DNA from: Dryas octopetala
Lineage: Eukaryota; Streptophyta; Magnoliopsida; Rosales; Rosaceae
NCBI GenBank assembly: GCA_963921425.1
Contig: OY992833.1
Location: 25,840,698-25,904,697 of the forward strand
Length of the DNA stretch: 64,000 nt
Direction of reading: 5' to 3'
Under the pieces are notes generated by a model. It was not told where the DNA came from. It did no database searches and worked only from the letters and a program-made list of their open reading frames with translations. Each line of letters begins with the position of its first letter. The stretch's first letter is position 1. The translations under genes and the position numbers were made by a program. This document shows positions 46,952-59,282 of this stretch, piece after piece.

Positions 46952-48002
46952 CTGAGATTTGGCAACATCAGCTGCCTCGGCCTGTTTCTTGAGCTCCATC
47001 ATCTTATGGAAATCATCCTCAACTTTGGCAATCCTATTTACAGTTGCATGAAATATATAACCAACTAGCAATGCGATCACAAGGATCCCAATTGAAGTTG
47101 TAATGGCTAAACATGGCCATGGTGGCTTATGTTTGAACCTGCGTAAAGAAGGAACTTGGCTTCTGAATACAGTTTTGCAAGTCTAGATGTCTGGGTGTCT
47201 CAGAAATAGTGCAACAACATTAAGTGATAAGGAGGCAGAACAGTCTTACAACTAGACCAACTAACACTTACTCTAACCCTCATGAACATGATGATATAGC
47301 CTTTACATTTCTGGTGTCACACTTTTACTAGAGAACCAAGAGGGGCTTATATTGCATGGAAGCTCAACCCCAAAAGTATTAAGCATAAGACTTATTGATT
47401 ACCTGCAGCGCATCTCATGCTTCCTTAAGGGATCTCCAAAATTTAAGGTGCTAATATGCTGCAATCCATCGTCTGAAACATTTGAACCATACATGCTGAT
47501 TGGATGTGAGTGATTGGTAGTGTCATACACATTCACAAGGATGGTTTGCTTGCTTGCAAGTTGTTGAAGTAACTTCTCCACAAGTGACTCAATATGAAAG
47601 ACTCCACCAAGATACCTGGTTGGTAGAAACAACAGTACTAAGGAAGCTTCTTCTGAATTATAACCAGGAATATATATTCTATATTTCCTAGCATGCAATA
47701 ACAAGCCTCTGTTTGCAGACAATGTTTCAAGGTCTTTCCAATAACACAAGGGAATGTGAATACCTATTTATCTATGGAAAGTTGCAACCTAAACTTTTAT
47801 TTATAACATGTTTTTGCTCAAAGAAAGCATACCCATCAGTAGCTTGAATTCTTTCAATTGGAGTTGCATTTGAGGGTAGATCTCTCTTGTAGACAGCAAA
47901 CGTCAATATTACTCCAAGGCGGTTTGTTTTAAGCAACCGAAAAGGAGCAGTTAGAACCCCCTTTCCTGATTCTCTTGCACGCAACACATTTTCTCGATCT
48001 TC
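46952..48002 (-). pseudogene. Three-exon fragment of an AHK3-type cytokinin receptor histidine kinase
   Basis: Exons 47833-48002, 47403-47615 and 46952-47138 join in frame through GT-AG introns: '[20 protein letters not shown]', '[20 protein letters not shown]', '[20 protein letters not shown]', '[19 protein letters not shown]', a membrane helix '[19 protein letters not shown]' and a coiled coil ending '[10 protein letters not shown]'. This is the C-terminal half of the CHASE cytokinin-binding domain, the second membrane helix and the linker of an AHK receptor (about 190 residues). The following exon (H-box, kinase, receiver) is absent, and upstream the similarity stops one intron earlier. 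No stop or frameshift is visible in the three exons, so the fragment is young. It borders a P450 C-terminal fragment and appears to be a misplaced gene piece. Confidence 0.85.
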
Positions 48003-48085
48003 CTGTTGAAACACAAATGAGTGAAACTTCATGATTGAGCATGAAATCGACTTTTTCCTATATAGCTGCCAGACAATATAGGAAA

Positions 48086-48331
48086 TTGGGATTGGGTCAA
48101 ATTGATGTTACAAGCAGAAACTTTGAGTTCATCCCATTTGGTGGTGGGAGGAGAATATGTCCAGGATTGCCATTGGCAATGAGAATGTTATACTTGATGT
48201 TGGGCTCACTTGTTAACTCCTTTGATTGGGAGCTTGAAGCTGGGGTTAAACCAAAGACCATGAACATGGAAGACAAATTTGGCCTCGCTTTACATATGGC
48301 TCAGCCTCTGACAGCTGTGCCCAAGTTGTAA
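48086..48331 (+). pseudogene. CYP76-type P450 copy G: C-terminal fragment
   Basis: '[20 protein letters not shown]' to 'AQPLTAVPKL' and stop: the last ~80 residues of exon 2 including the heme Cys loop. It differs from the other copies (EAGVKPKTMN for [10 protein letters not shown]), so it is an older or separate lineage. The 5' part is replaced by the border with the cytokinin-receptor fragment at about 48060-48085. Confidence 0.88.
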
Positions 48332-49301
48332 GAGATGATGTGAGTGAGTCTTCCATGGGTCACCCTCATGCGAATGATGTTGTTGTTTTACTGTTGTTTT
48401 TTACAATATTAATGCTGTCAATTTTGAAACTTAATAATAAACAAAACTTGAGTCCGACTTTCCCAGCATTAATGTTGGTGCTGATGAGTTTTATTTTATT
48501 CTTTAAAAAAATAAGTAATAATTAGTTTTAATAAGTTATATCAGAATCTGCATATATCATTTGCTAATCTTTTGTGTGTTAATCTCATAATAATTAATCA
48601 AAATTTTGTTATTTTAGTGTAATCTTATTATTAGAATCGTTTATTTTTTAAATCACTCTTTAAAAATCATCTATATAAAAATTTAATAAAATAAAAAATT
48701 ATTTAATAATGTAATTATTACTGAATAATCAGACGGTGAGTCTAATTATAATTAACATGGTATGTTTATTTAATAATATCTAATAATTTCTGATTTAATT
48801 GATTACACTTGAAAATGAAATTAAATATAGCATCAAAGTGCAAATGTGGGCAAACATGATGAATGAAAAGTGTCTCTTGGTTTATTTTCTTTTTTACTAT
48901 ACTATCTGCTGAAGTTGTTTGTGGAAAGTATGTTTTTTCTTTTGGTAAACAAACAAGTATATTAACAAAAAGAGGCAAAGGGCAAAGGCCCATTATGTTT
49001 GGCAACACTTTCTGGAGAGGCAATTAAAAAGAACCTAAAAGGCTTCTTCTGAGTTGTTTTCTTCACGATCTTAGAATTTGAGTGTAATGTTAAAAGACTT
49101 TTTGGGTGGTCCAACTCCAAAGTCCAAAACTTCCAAAAAGGATATCTTCCAGAGAGTCGGTGGCTCTTTGATTGTTATCATTATCCAATGGACTAGTCTC
49201 TACTTCCACCCTGTAGTTCGCGCAAGTAACTAGCAAACCTTTCAAACATTTACCACAACGGGGTGTTTCAAGTTGTGTGTTAATTGTTGAGGGAGATAGA
49301 G
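48332..49301 (+). promoter_or_regulatory. Spacer and promoter of P450 copy H
   Basis: The first ~100 bp are the 3' flank of fragment G. 48430-49155 is duplicated at 30028-30795. The leader just before the ATG shares 'tttcaagttgtg' and 'attgttgagg' with the other plus-strand copies. No TATA box was assigned. Confidence 0.6.
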
Positions 49302-50955
49302 ATGGATTTCTTGAGCTCAATACTCTGTATTTTCTTTGCTTGGGTCTCAATCCGAGTCCTCCATTCATTTGCAAGTTCAAGAATCAAAGCCAATCCCGGA
49401 AGGCTTCTTCTTCCACCGGGACCAAAGCCGTTTCCATTGATTGGGAATCTGTTGGAGCTTGGCGCCAAACCCCACATCTCCCTGACTAAGCTTTCCCAGC
49501 GCTACGGCCCCATCATGTGTTTGAAACTGGGCCAAATAACCACAGTTGTAGTTTCTTCAGCGACTATAGCCAAAGAAATCCTCCGAACGCATGACCAATC
49601 CTTCTGCAACCGGACTGTCCCAGTTGCAGTCCAAGCCTGTCAACACGCCGAGTACAGCTTGGCCTGGCTACCTGTTTCAGGTAGATGGAGAAACCTCCGC
49701 AAAATATGCAGCTCGAATTTGTTTGCCGCTAAGATTCTTGATGCCAACCAAGCCAACCGCCACGTAAAAGTGCAAGAGCTCATAGCTCATGTCCGCGAAA
49801 GCATGATACAGGGTAAGGCTGTGGATATTGGGAGGGCTGCCTTCCAAACTTCGCTCAATCTTCTATCGCGTACCATCTTCTCTGTGGATTTAGCAGACCC
49901 AAGTAGTGAGATGGCCAGAGAGTTCAAGGAGATGATGGGGGGTATGATGGAAGAGGCTGGGAAACCAAACTCGGAGGACTATTTTCATGTGCTTAGGAGG
50001 ATTGACCCCCAAGGCATAAGGCGGCGCTTTACCATTCACTTCCGGAAAACGATGGACCTCTTTAGCCAGTTCATTATCCAAAGGTTGGAATCAAGAAAAG
50101 CTCATGATTATATTACAACGAATGATATGCTGGATACTCTTTTAAACATCAGTGAGGAGTTCAAACGCACAGATGAAGACCTGGGCAAGACTGTAATTGA
50201 ACATTTGTTTCTGGTTAGTCACTACTAGTACTCTCTGTTTTTCTTCAACAACTTGTTTGATACAATCAGGGATTCGTTTCTATTTTGGTTTTTTTACTGG
50301 TTCATTCTGATTCCATTAACAATTTGCTAGCCAATTATGCAATATGTAGGATCTATTTACTGCAGGCACGGATACAACTTCGGCCACAATGGAATGGGCA
50401 ATGGCTGAGCTACTACGCAACCCGGAAAGCCTGTCAAAAGCTCAAGCAGAGTTGGAGCAGATCATTGGCAGAGGAAACCCAGTTGAGGAATCAGACATTG
50501 CTCGACTCCCTTACTTACAAGCAATAATCAAAGAAACGTTCCGGTTGCACCCAACAGTTCCATTGCTACTGCCCCGCAAAGCTGAAGCAGACGTAGAAAT
50601 CTGCGGATATGTTGTCCCAAAGGGTGCACAAGTGCTAGTGAATGCATGGGCCATTGGCAGAGACCCCAGCGTTTGGGACAACCCAAACTCATTTATGCCG
50701 GAGAGGTTCTTGGGATTGGGTCAAATTGATGTTACAAGCAGAAACTTTGAGCTGATCCCATTTGGTGGTGGGAGGAGAATATGTCCAGGGTTGCCATTGG
50801 CGGTGCGAATGTTACAATTGATGTTGGGGTCGCTTCTTAACTCCTTTGATTGGGAGCTTGAAGATGGAGTTGTACCAGAGACCATGAACATGGAAGACAA
50901 ATTTGGCCTTAGCTTACAGATGGCTCATCCTCTGAGAGCTGTGCCCAGGTTGTAG
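49302..50955 (+). CDS. Cytochrome P450, CYP76-type (copy H, intact, plus strand)
   Basis: Two exons, 49302-50213 and 50350-50955, give 505 residues with all catalytic motifs: hinge [14 protein letters not shown], '[10 protein letters not shown]', I-helix [21 protein letters not shown] and [10 protein letters not shown] (Cys449). The start at 49302 (MDFLSS) was chosen over an upstream in-frame ATG at 49284. The N-terminal anchor ([12 protein letters not shown]) resembles fragments B and D, not the minus-strand copies, and exon 2 is almost identical to pseudogene A. The intron is short (136 bp) and conserved among copies. The C-terminus ends 'LRAVPRL', about 10 residues shorter than copies I and J. 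The B-C loop '[17 protein letters not shown]' is shared exactly with copy J. Substrate unknown. Confidence 0.93.
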
Positions 50956-52951
50956 GTGATGATGTTGTATTGCAGTTGGCTTTTACAATAATTAATATGT
51001 TTTATCTTAGTGAATGTTGAAACTTAATTAATAATAAACAAAGCTTGAGTCTGATGAGCATTGATGTTGTTTTGTAATGTGTGATAAATCCCACATCGTA
51101 AAGAAGTAAGTGGAATGATGCTGAAGTGAGGGTCATAAGAGAGAAGTGTGGTACTTTGAAAAGTACTTACCTGGATGGGGTCAATGGGCTATCAAGAAGG
51201 CCCATGGCATAGGTTAGTGACCTCCATTGCACATTGAGAGGTGTGCTCACCTAAGGTCTACCCTAGTGGGGGAACCTACATCATTATTTGTTGCTGTGAG
51301 GGCCTGCGTTCGCGCGGCCCTCACCCCAAACCATAGTTTAATTTTTCTACTATTATGTTTAAATTAAAAAATAAGGTAAATAACTATCACTACGATGGAT
51401 CCACCCTTGACTTGATCTTTTAACTTTTTCCACGCTACGTTCTCTCACAGGTTGTTTGATAGTGCAGGAGAAAGAAGCTTAGTGGGAGCAAGAAAAAACG
51501 AATGATTTTTTTAGACTGGTGCTATTCCCACCCACTAATTAATTAAAATTTTAATTAGTAATTTATCTATATGTGAGATTACCAAAAAGACATTAATTAA
51601 TCAAAAGAATAATTTTTAATCATTTTGCTGCTGCTAACTTTCAATCATGGTGATTGCCATGGCAGGAAACTTTAAAGAAGGATCGTAGAAGAATGGGGGT
51701 GCAACACTGCTAAGAAATGAGCCGACTCTAAATCTTTATCCTCCTCCTTTTTTTACAATTGCTTCATGTTTCATTGAGTTTCATTAAGAAATAGCCAACT
51801 CTAAGCCTTCTCCATATACTTTTAACAATAACCCATATACATTAAATGAATACTCAATCTTATAGGATTCAATGAGTTTTCTGGCTTTTAAAAAAACAAT
51901 TGGTCTATTAAAAAAACAATTGGTTTTCTGATGTGGGAAAAGAGTTTGATGGTGGGTCATTGAGTTTGTAAGTTAAGGGTATTGTGAGAATAATATGGGT
52001 GGGATAAGTAGATTGTTGCATTTTTAAATTTTAATAAGGGGTAAAAAAATAAGGTGGGTGGAAAAATAGAAATAGGAGGCAGGAATAGTACCACTCTTTT
52101 TTTAATCTGATGGGTCACAGGTGATTAAATATTTGACTTATGAGTATGGTTGACAAATAGTTGTGGGGCATAAATAATTAGATATTGAGTACTGTTAACT
52201 AGTAGTTGAGTGAGAGAAGGAATGTCCAAAGACATTTTCAAAATAGCAAATACAGTCCAACACTCCAACAAACCAACCCTTTTAATGTAAACACAAAAAA
52301 AGGACTGCAGGTCGTAAAGGGCACATTAGAAACCGGGGGCAGATTTCACGGCAATGCAGCATTATACTTTCCAACCATAATTTCAAGTTGATAGCAATTC
52401 CGAGCTGTATAACCAAATGAACCAAGAAACTCTAAGTAATGAAACAATGAAGATCAAGCAATCGGGCTAGCTATGCGATGAGAGCGGATAAAATATGAGT
52501 TGGGATTAAAATAAGTGATTCAATTTTTCTAAATTTTAAACCAAAAACAATAATAAAAATCAAATAGAAGAATAATTGAACTATGGTTTGGGACAAGGGA
52601 CGCGCGAACGCAGGCCCTCGCAGGCTTGCAGCAACAAATAATGATGTAGGCTCCACACAGAGGTAGATCGACCTTAGGTGAGCACCCCTCTCAAAGTGCA
52701 ATGGAGGTCACTATAACCTAGGCCATGGGCCTTCTTGATCGCCCATTGACCACATCCAGGTAAGTAGGTTTCAATGCACCACAGATTTCTCTTATGTACA
52801 ATCACTTAAACATGCCTCCTCTTACTCATTCATGATGTGGGATTTATTACACAATAGAAAACATGAAACATCTACACTCTTATACAACAGATAATTATTG
52901 ACTTTCAGAATTCACTGAGATATTAAGATGCACAGTTGCACACCATTTCAA
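50956..52951. other. Convergent 3' flanks of P450 copies H and I, inverted repeats around an AT-rich core
   Basis: 50956-51350 (plus-gene 3' flank) and 52560-52951 (minus-gene 3' flank) are inverted copies: 'gataaatcccacatc', 'aaggcccatggc', 'ttagtgacctccattgca' and 'aacctacatcattatttgtt' occur in both in opposite orientation. The middle (51350-52550) is AT-rich, with a duplication ttaaaaaaacaattggt near 51888 and 51908. No other gene was recognised. Confidence 0.65.
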
Positions 52952-54644
52952 TTATTGTAAAACCCAAAAGCGCCTCTCATAGGACTTGGGCACAGCTTTC
53001 AGAGGATGAGCCCTCTGTAAGGTGACGCCAAATTTGTCTTCCATGTTCATGGTCTCTGGTACAACTCCATCTTCAAGCTCCCAATCAAAGGAGTTAAGAA
53101 GTGACCCCAACATCAAGTGTAACATTCGCACTGCCAAAGGCAATCCTGGACATATTCTCCTCCCACCACCAAATGGGATCAGCTCAAAGTTTCTGCCTGT
53201 AACATCAATTTGTTGACCTAATCCCAAGAACCTCTCCGGCATAAACGAGTTTGGGTTGTCCCAAACGCTGGGGTCTCTCCCAATGGCCCATGCATTCACT
53301 AGCACTTGTGCACCCTTTGGGACAACATACCCGCAGATTTCTACGTCTGCTTCAGCTTTGCGGGGAAGTAGCAATGGAGCTGCTGGGTGCAACCGGAAGG
53401 TTTCTTTGAGTATTGCTTGTAAGTAAGGGAGTCGAGCAATATCTGATTCCTCAACTGGGTTTCCTCTGCCGATGACCTGCTCCAACTCTGCTTGAGCTTT
53501 TGACAGGCTTTCCGGGTTGCGTAGTAGCTCAGTCATTGCCCATTCCATTGTGGTTGAAGTTGTATCTGTGCCTGCAGCAAATAGATCCTGCATATTGCAT
53601 AATTGGCTAGCAAATTGTTAATCGAATCAGAATGAACCAGTAAAAAAACCAAAATAGAAACGAGTCCCTGATTGTATCAAACAAGTTGTTGAAGAAAAAC
53701 AGAGAGTACTAGTAGTGACTAACCACAAACAAATGTTCAATTACGGTGTTGCCCAGATCTTCATCTGTACGTTTGAACTCCTCACTGATGTTTAAAATAG
53801 TATCCAGCATATCATTCGTTGTGATATAATCATGAACTTTTCTCGATTCCAACCTTTGGATAATGAATTGGCTACAGAGGTCCAACATTTTCCGGAAGTG
53901 AATGGTCAAGCGCCGCCTTATGCGTTGGGGGTCAATCCTCCTAAGCACAGGAAAATAGTCCCCCAGGTTTGGTTTCCCAGCCTCTTCCATGATACCCCAC
54001 ACCATCTCCTTGAAGTCTCTCACCGTCTCGCTACCCGGGTCTGCCAAATCCACAGAGAAGATGGTACGCGAGAGAAGATTGAGGGAAGTTTGGAAAGCAG
54101 CCCTCCCAATATCCACAGCCTTACCCTGTATCATGCTTTCGCGGACATGAGCTATGAGCTCTTGCACTTTTACTTGGCGGTTGGCTTGGTTGGCATCAAG
54201 AATCTTAGCGGCAAACAAATTCGAGCTGCATATTTTGCGGAGGTTTCTCCATCTACCTGAAACAGGTAGCCAGGCCATGCTATTCTTGCTGTGATGGCAG
54301 GCTTGGAGTGCATCTGGGACAGTCCGGTTGCAGAAGGATTGGTCATGGGTTCGGAGGATTTCTTTGGCCACGGTGGCTGAAGAAACTACAACTGTGGTTA
54401 TTTGGCCCAGTTTCAAACACATGATGGCGCCGTAGCGCTGAGAAAGCTTAGCCAGGGAGATGTGGGGTTTGGCGCCAATCTCCAACAGATTCCCAATAAA
54501 TGGAAGTGGCTTTGGCCCCGGTGGAAGAAGAAGCCTTTTTGGAATCGCTTTGCTTCTTGATTTTGCAAACGAATGGAGGGATTGAATAATTGGGATACAT
54601 GCAGCAAAGAAGAGACACAGTAGTATACAACTCAAGAAATCCAT
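52952..54644 (-). CDS. Cytochrome P450, CYP76-type (copy I, intact)
   Basis: Exons 53724-54644 and 52952-53587 join to 518 residues. The motifs are complete: [14 protein letters not shown], '[10 protein letters not shown]', [21 protein letters not shown] and heme loop with Cys453. The exon-2 acceptor is ATGCAG instead of ATGTAG. The C-terminal tail '[11 protein letters not shown]' is shared with copy J. Exon 1 ends EHLFV where the others read EHLFL. The B-C loop '[18 protein letters not shown]' is unique to this copy. It lies tail-to-tail with copy H and head-to-tail with copy J. Closest overall to copies C and J. Confidence 0.93.
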
Positions 54645-55494
54645 TTCTTGTGTTGGGAAAGACGACGCCTAATACCGGAAAGATGGGAGGGATGCCGGAA
54701 AGATGGGAGGGATGAGGTGGGTTCCTGCAATTGGGGCTGCTGGGTTCTTTCATTTTTTTATGTTTTGGTTTTAAATTATTTTTATCTCTTAACAATAAAA
54801 ATATTTTAATACATTTTAATCAGAATAATTAACTATACAGGTGGGGAGTGGGGCGTGGCAGAAACTTAATAAGGTGGTAACGGTGGTGGTTGAGCAAATT
54901 TTGGTGGTAGTTGAGCAAATTTGCTCTCGATATTGGTGCATCATGAAATATTTTAAAGTCAACATTTCAGCTATTATTGTCGTCCTCGTTTTATTAATCA
55001 TTAATTGATGCCACATGTTTCAACATTTTGTTTCAACTTTCCCTTTACGTGCAGCAATCAAATTAATTAATTAATTAAAAACCATGATTTTATTCTGATT
55101 TATGAATCACAAACCCACTATTTGTTGACTTGAACTAGACAATTATTGCCGTGAGATGGGTCATAGGTTTCATGATTTTTTTCACAGCAAAGCAGCATTA
55201 TACTTTCCGATCCAACCTTAATTTCAAGTTGATCGATAGCAATATTTCCGAGCTGTCTAACCAAAAGAACCAAGAAACTCTAAGTAATGAAACAATGAAG
55301 ATCAAGCCATCGGGCTAGCTAAGCGGTGAGAGCTGAATATGAGTTAGAATTAAAATAAGTTGATAATTCAATTTTTCTAAATTTTAAACAAAAAATAATA
55401 ATAATAATCAAATAGAAGAATAATTGAACTATGGTTTGGAACAAGAGCGGCGCGAACGCAGGCCTTCGCAGCAACAAATAATGATGTAATTAAG
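54645..55494. promoter_or_regulatory. Upstream region of P450 copy I and the 3' flank of copy J
   Basis: A 20-bp unit ccggaaagatgggagggatg is tandemly doubled at 54675-54714, 30-70 bp upstream of the ATG. From about 55000 the sequence matches P450-cluster flanks elsewhere (caactttccctttacgtgca; gtaatgaaacaatgaagatc as at 52430). It ends at the Copia LTR start (55495). Confidence 0.6.
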
Positions 55495-57734
55495 TGTTGG
55501 AACCAATTTGGGCTTCTCATGATTATTAAAGTCCAATAGCATTGTATATTGGATTAGTTGATCGAATAAGATGTTGTTTATGGGCCAGTTTGATTATTTG
55601 TAGTAATTAGTGATTAATACTATGGGTTATAGTACCTAATGAGCTTTAATAGTCCTATTTCGATATGACTAAGGATTAGCTTGACTTATGCTTGAGGTTT
55701 AAGACAAGTAATAGGTTTACTTTGATGAGAAGTCACCTAATACGTACATTACCTCTATATAAAGCATGGTCCCTGCCCTCACAAATCATCGCCTATTAGG
55801 GCATGTTTGGTATATCGTATTAGACTTTGGATATGAATAAATAGTCTATGTCAGTTGTTTGGTGTCCACTTATATTATTTAATTACCTGACTATGTAAAC
55901 CGGACTGGGCTTTTAATACTCTCCTTACCTGACTAACTAATACAACCCACACGCTGAAAATCAACAGACGTTATTTTCATCTTCTTCTCCCTAGGGTTCT
56001 TCTCTGTTATCTTCTCCACAGGTTCTCCTCTTCACTCTTCTCTAAGTATCCATCTCTCACACTCTCTCTCTCTCATACTCTCTTCAATATGCTTCTTCTT
56101 GCTTCTTCTCTCTTCTTTTCTTTCTTTATATATTTCCTCTTCTATGTATGCTGTCTAATTATCTCTTCTTATTTTTTCTTTTAAATTTATTCAATAGATC
56201 CTTTTATTACATTTTTTTGGGAATTAGGTTATGATTTTTTCTTCAAACTTTTCTTTTGGGCGGTGTTTTTCTATGTGGTTTGAAGTTTAAGATGTTACCT
56301 TTGGGAGTTATTTTGCTACCGCATTTATTATGTATACAAAACGCATGGAAATTAAACCTCAAGACACCATAGTTTGCAAGGTCATACAATATATGCAGAA
56401 TCTTCGTTGGGTGGATGAAACAATAATTAGAGTGTAAAAGTATTTTAATTATGGAGATTGGAGACCATTGGATATAAGAAATATATATGGATGGAGTTGC
56501 CTCATTCCAAATCAGCTTCAGGTTGGATATCACTCTGGCTTTTTCCTGACATGTGGCCGCACCCCATTTATTTATTTAATAAATAATCTATCAGAATTAA
56601 TTACAACTCAGGAACAAACCCTTGGGGGCTCACTGTCATCAATATTAATCTTATGTATATATGCTTATTATTATTAATATTATGAGCGAGATAAGGGTGA
56701 TTAAAAGAAGAACAAATCATAAAATTATATGATTAATTAGGTACAATATATATACATGGAAGTGAACATGTGTGAGGTCCTGTTGTATCAACTCCCAGTT
56801 TCTGGGAGGTGATTATATGTCACCAAATGCATCAGCGAAGTTTGTTTGTGCACAGTCAAATCAAGTCAATTATAAACTTAGTGAGCCTACTAATTAAGAT
56901 TGTGGCATAAACTAAGTGATTATTTTTCCCTAACCCATTAAAAATAAACTTGTTAGCGAGTGTGCGTGTGCTATGAAAGCATGAGCCAAGATAAAATGGT
57001 GAAGTAGAAATCATGCATATGCATCCTGGACTTTGTATAATTGTATGCTTTGGTCTTGAGTTGCAGAGGCTTAGATTTGGTAACCTTGTTAGGGAAAATT
57101 GAATTTGTGTGTGCATTTATATCCAAGGATTTTAAATTACATGGTCTTAAGCCTTAAGTACGTGGAGATCGAGTAAAACTATAAGAACCAAAAATATAAT
57201 TTGGCTCAACTAATACGCAGATGCCAAAGAATTTCATTCACTTGTTTGTCCATTGGGAAAACCAACTATATATATATATAATATACATTTGAACCTTTAT
57301 TGGGTGGTTTTGATTCTTATGACCATCCAATTTGTGGATTTGGTACAACACAGATCGACAAAATAACCAAATGTCTAATCGTAATAATTCTCCTTGTGAC
57401 TGTTGGTGTGTTTGGATGACAATAATTGTCTTTGCCAGAATATAGTTGGGCCGAGTTGTCATATATGCTTACAGGAGCATGGACATTCTTCCAAAAATTC
57501 TTGTTCATATTTTGTATCATTTATCTGATGAAGAAACTGCCTTTTCAAAGTTGCAGACTTGTACTTGTATGGTTGTATTGTTAACAGAGGCTGGCAGAGT
57601 TGGTGGGTTTTATTGTATTGTTCTCATTGTACATGTATTCATGTGATGTTCTTTGTATTTTCCTAAACGTTCAATTAATGGATGATTATCTATATTGATT
57701 TTACTAATTTTATTCCTTTATATTATGCCTAGAT

Positions 57735-59081
57735 ATGGATGAAAGAAAGATTGTGGCATACTTTATTATTAGATTGTTGTTTTTGCATATTATGGCTTCG
57801 GGAATGATGTGGTTCATGGAAAATTACAATTTGGAACAAAGGCGCCATGAAAGGAATGCCATTAGGAGTCAAAGATTTTTTAGGAATGCAACTCGGTCAA
57901 ATTATCTAGATAGCATTATAGGATTTGATGACATACAATGTGTGAACCAAATTAGGATAGATAGGAGAACTTTCTATTATTTATGTCAATTGCTCTGTGA
58001 TGATGGGAGAGTGAAAACAAATGGTTCAGTAACCATACAAGAGCAAGTGTGTATGTTTTTACATACACTTGCACATCATGTAAAGAATCGTACTATGAGT
58101 AGTAGATTTAAGTGATCGGGGGAGACTATTAGTAGGTACTTCAATTCGATTTTGCATGGAGTTTTAAGACTACAAAATAGACTTTTGAAAGTACCGGAAC
58201 CCATTCCAGATAATTGCACCGACAATAGATGGAGATGGTTTAAGGTACAGTAAAATTAAATAAAGATTGGTCAATTTAATTAACACATTTATATTTTAAG
58301 TTTGTTAGGTACCTTATTTTTTTATTGCATAGAAATGCTTGGGGGCGTTGGATGGGACTTACATTAGGGTTCGTGTCCCTGAACAAGATAAACCAAGATA
58401 TCGAACACGGAAGGGGGAGGTTGCAACCAATGTATTGGGAGTTTGTAGTCGTGACATGAAATTTATATTTGTTTTCCCTGGTTGGGAAGGATCTGCTTCT
58501 GATTCTAGGGTGTTACGAGATGCAATTAGTAGACTAACAGGATTAAAAGTTCCCACAGGTAAAATTAGATTCTTGTGTTTTATTGTGTAATATTTTTGGT
58601 AAGGTAAATGATATTTGTTTAATTGTTAGGATGTTATTATCTTGTGGATGGTGGGTACACAAATGGTCAAGGATATCTGGCTCCTTATAGGGGTACAAGA
58701 TATCATCTATCAGAATGGAGGGATAGAAGGGCACCTAATAATCATGAAGAATATTTCAATATGAAGCATGCTGCTGCAAGAAATGTGATTGAACGATGTT
58801 TTGGACTTCTTAAGATGCGTTGGGGTATCTTGCGAAGTCCAACATTTTTCCCAATTGAGACACAATGTAAAATCATTACATCTTGTTGCTTATTACATAA
58901 TCTTATTCGTGGTGAGATGACTGTTGATCCATTGGAGAATGAATTGAATGGTACTGAAAATGGGGAAACTACCCAAGATGGTGATGTAATTGGCACTATT
59001 GAACCTTCAGATCAATGGACTGCATGGAGGAATAATTTGGCTATGCAAATGTATGATGAGTGGAATATGAACAGACATTAA
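57735..59081 (+). pseudogene. PIF/Harbinger (HARBI1/ALP1-like) DDE transposase with one in-frame stop
   Basis: Exons 57735-58244, 58333-58558 and 58630-59081 join through GT-AG introns into a 396-codon frame. The DDE triad is present: Asp177 (GALDGTYI), Asp252 (LVDGGYT), Glu300 (RNVIERCFGLLK). The HTH-containing N-terminal part ends 'NRTMSSRFK', where codon 127 (58113-58115) is TGA followed by 'SGETISRYF'. Relatives have Arg here, and CGA to TGA is a C-to-T change at a CpG. No other lesion was seen. Type set to pseudogene because of this stop; readthrough or a downstream start would leave a partial protein. Confidence 0.9.
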
Positions 59082-59282
59082 GTTGTAGTTCACATAATTT
59101 ATTTATATTTTCTTGTAGGTTGTTTGACTAATTTTGTTCTCTTTGGTTGTTTATCATTTGGATGTGGATGTGATTGTAATAGACTATTTGGATGTGCTTG
59201 TAATAGACTATCTATTTTATCTTCAAAAAAATTTCTTGTTTTTTTTTATACGCAAATTATATTATCTATATTGGTTCTAGGA

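Noticed and set aside
50956-52951. Shared 3'-flank block (gataaatcccacatc and neighbours) considered as a TRIM retrotransposon or a 5S-like sequence
   Set aside because: It occurs only next to P450 copies here, in fixed position relative to the stop codons, and I could not align it to 5S rRNA or find LTR ends. Paralogous flank is the simpler reading.
54448-54795. 115-codon minus-strand frame
   Set aside because: It is a shifted frame across the start of P450 copy I and its promoter.
59124-59282. Upstream extension of the Myb-like transposon gene
   Set aside because: The added Cys/Leu-rich residues do not look like the family N-terminus; the MEGGQSS start fits better.
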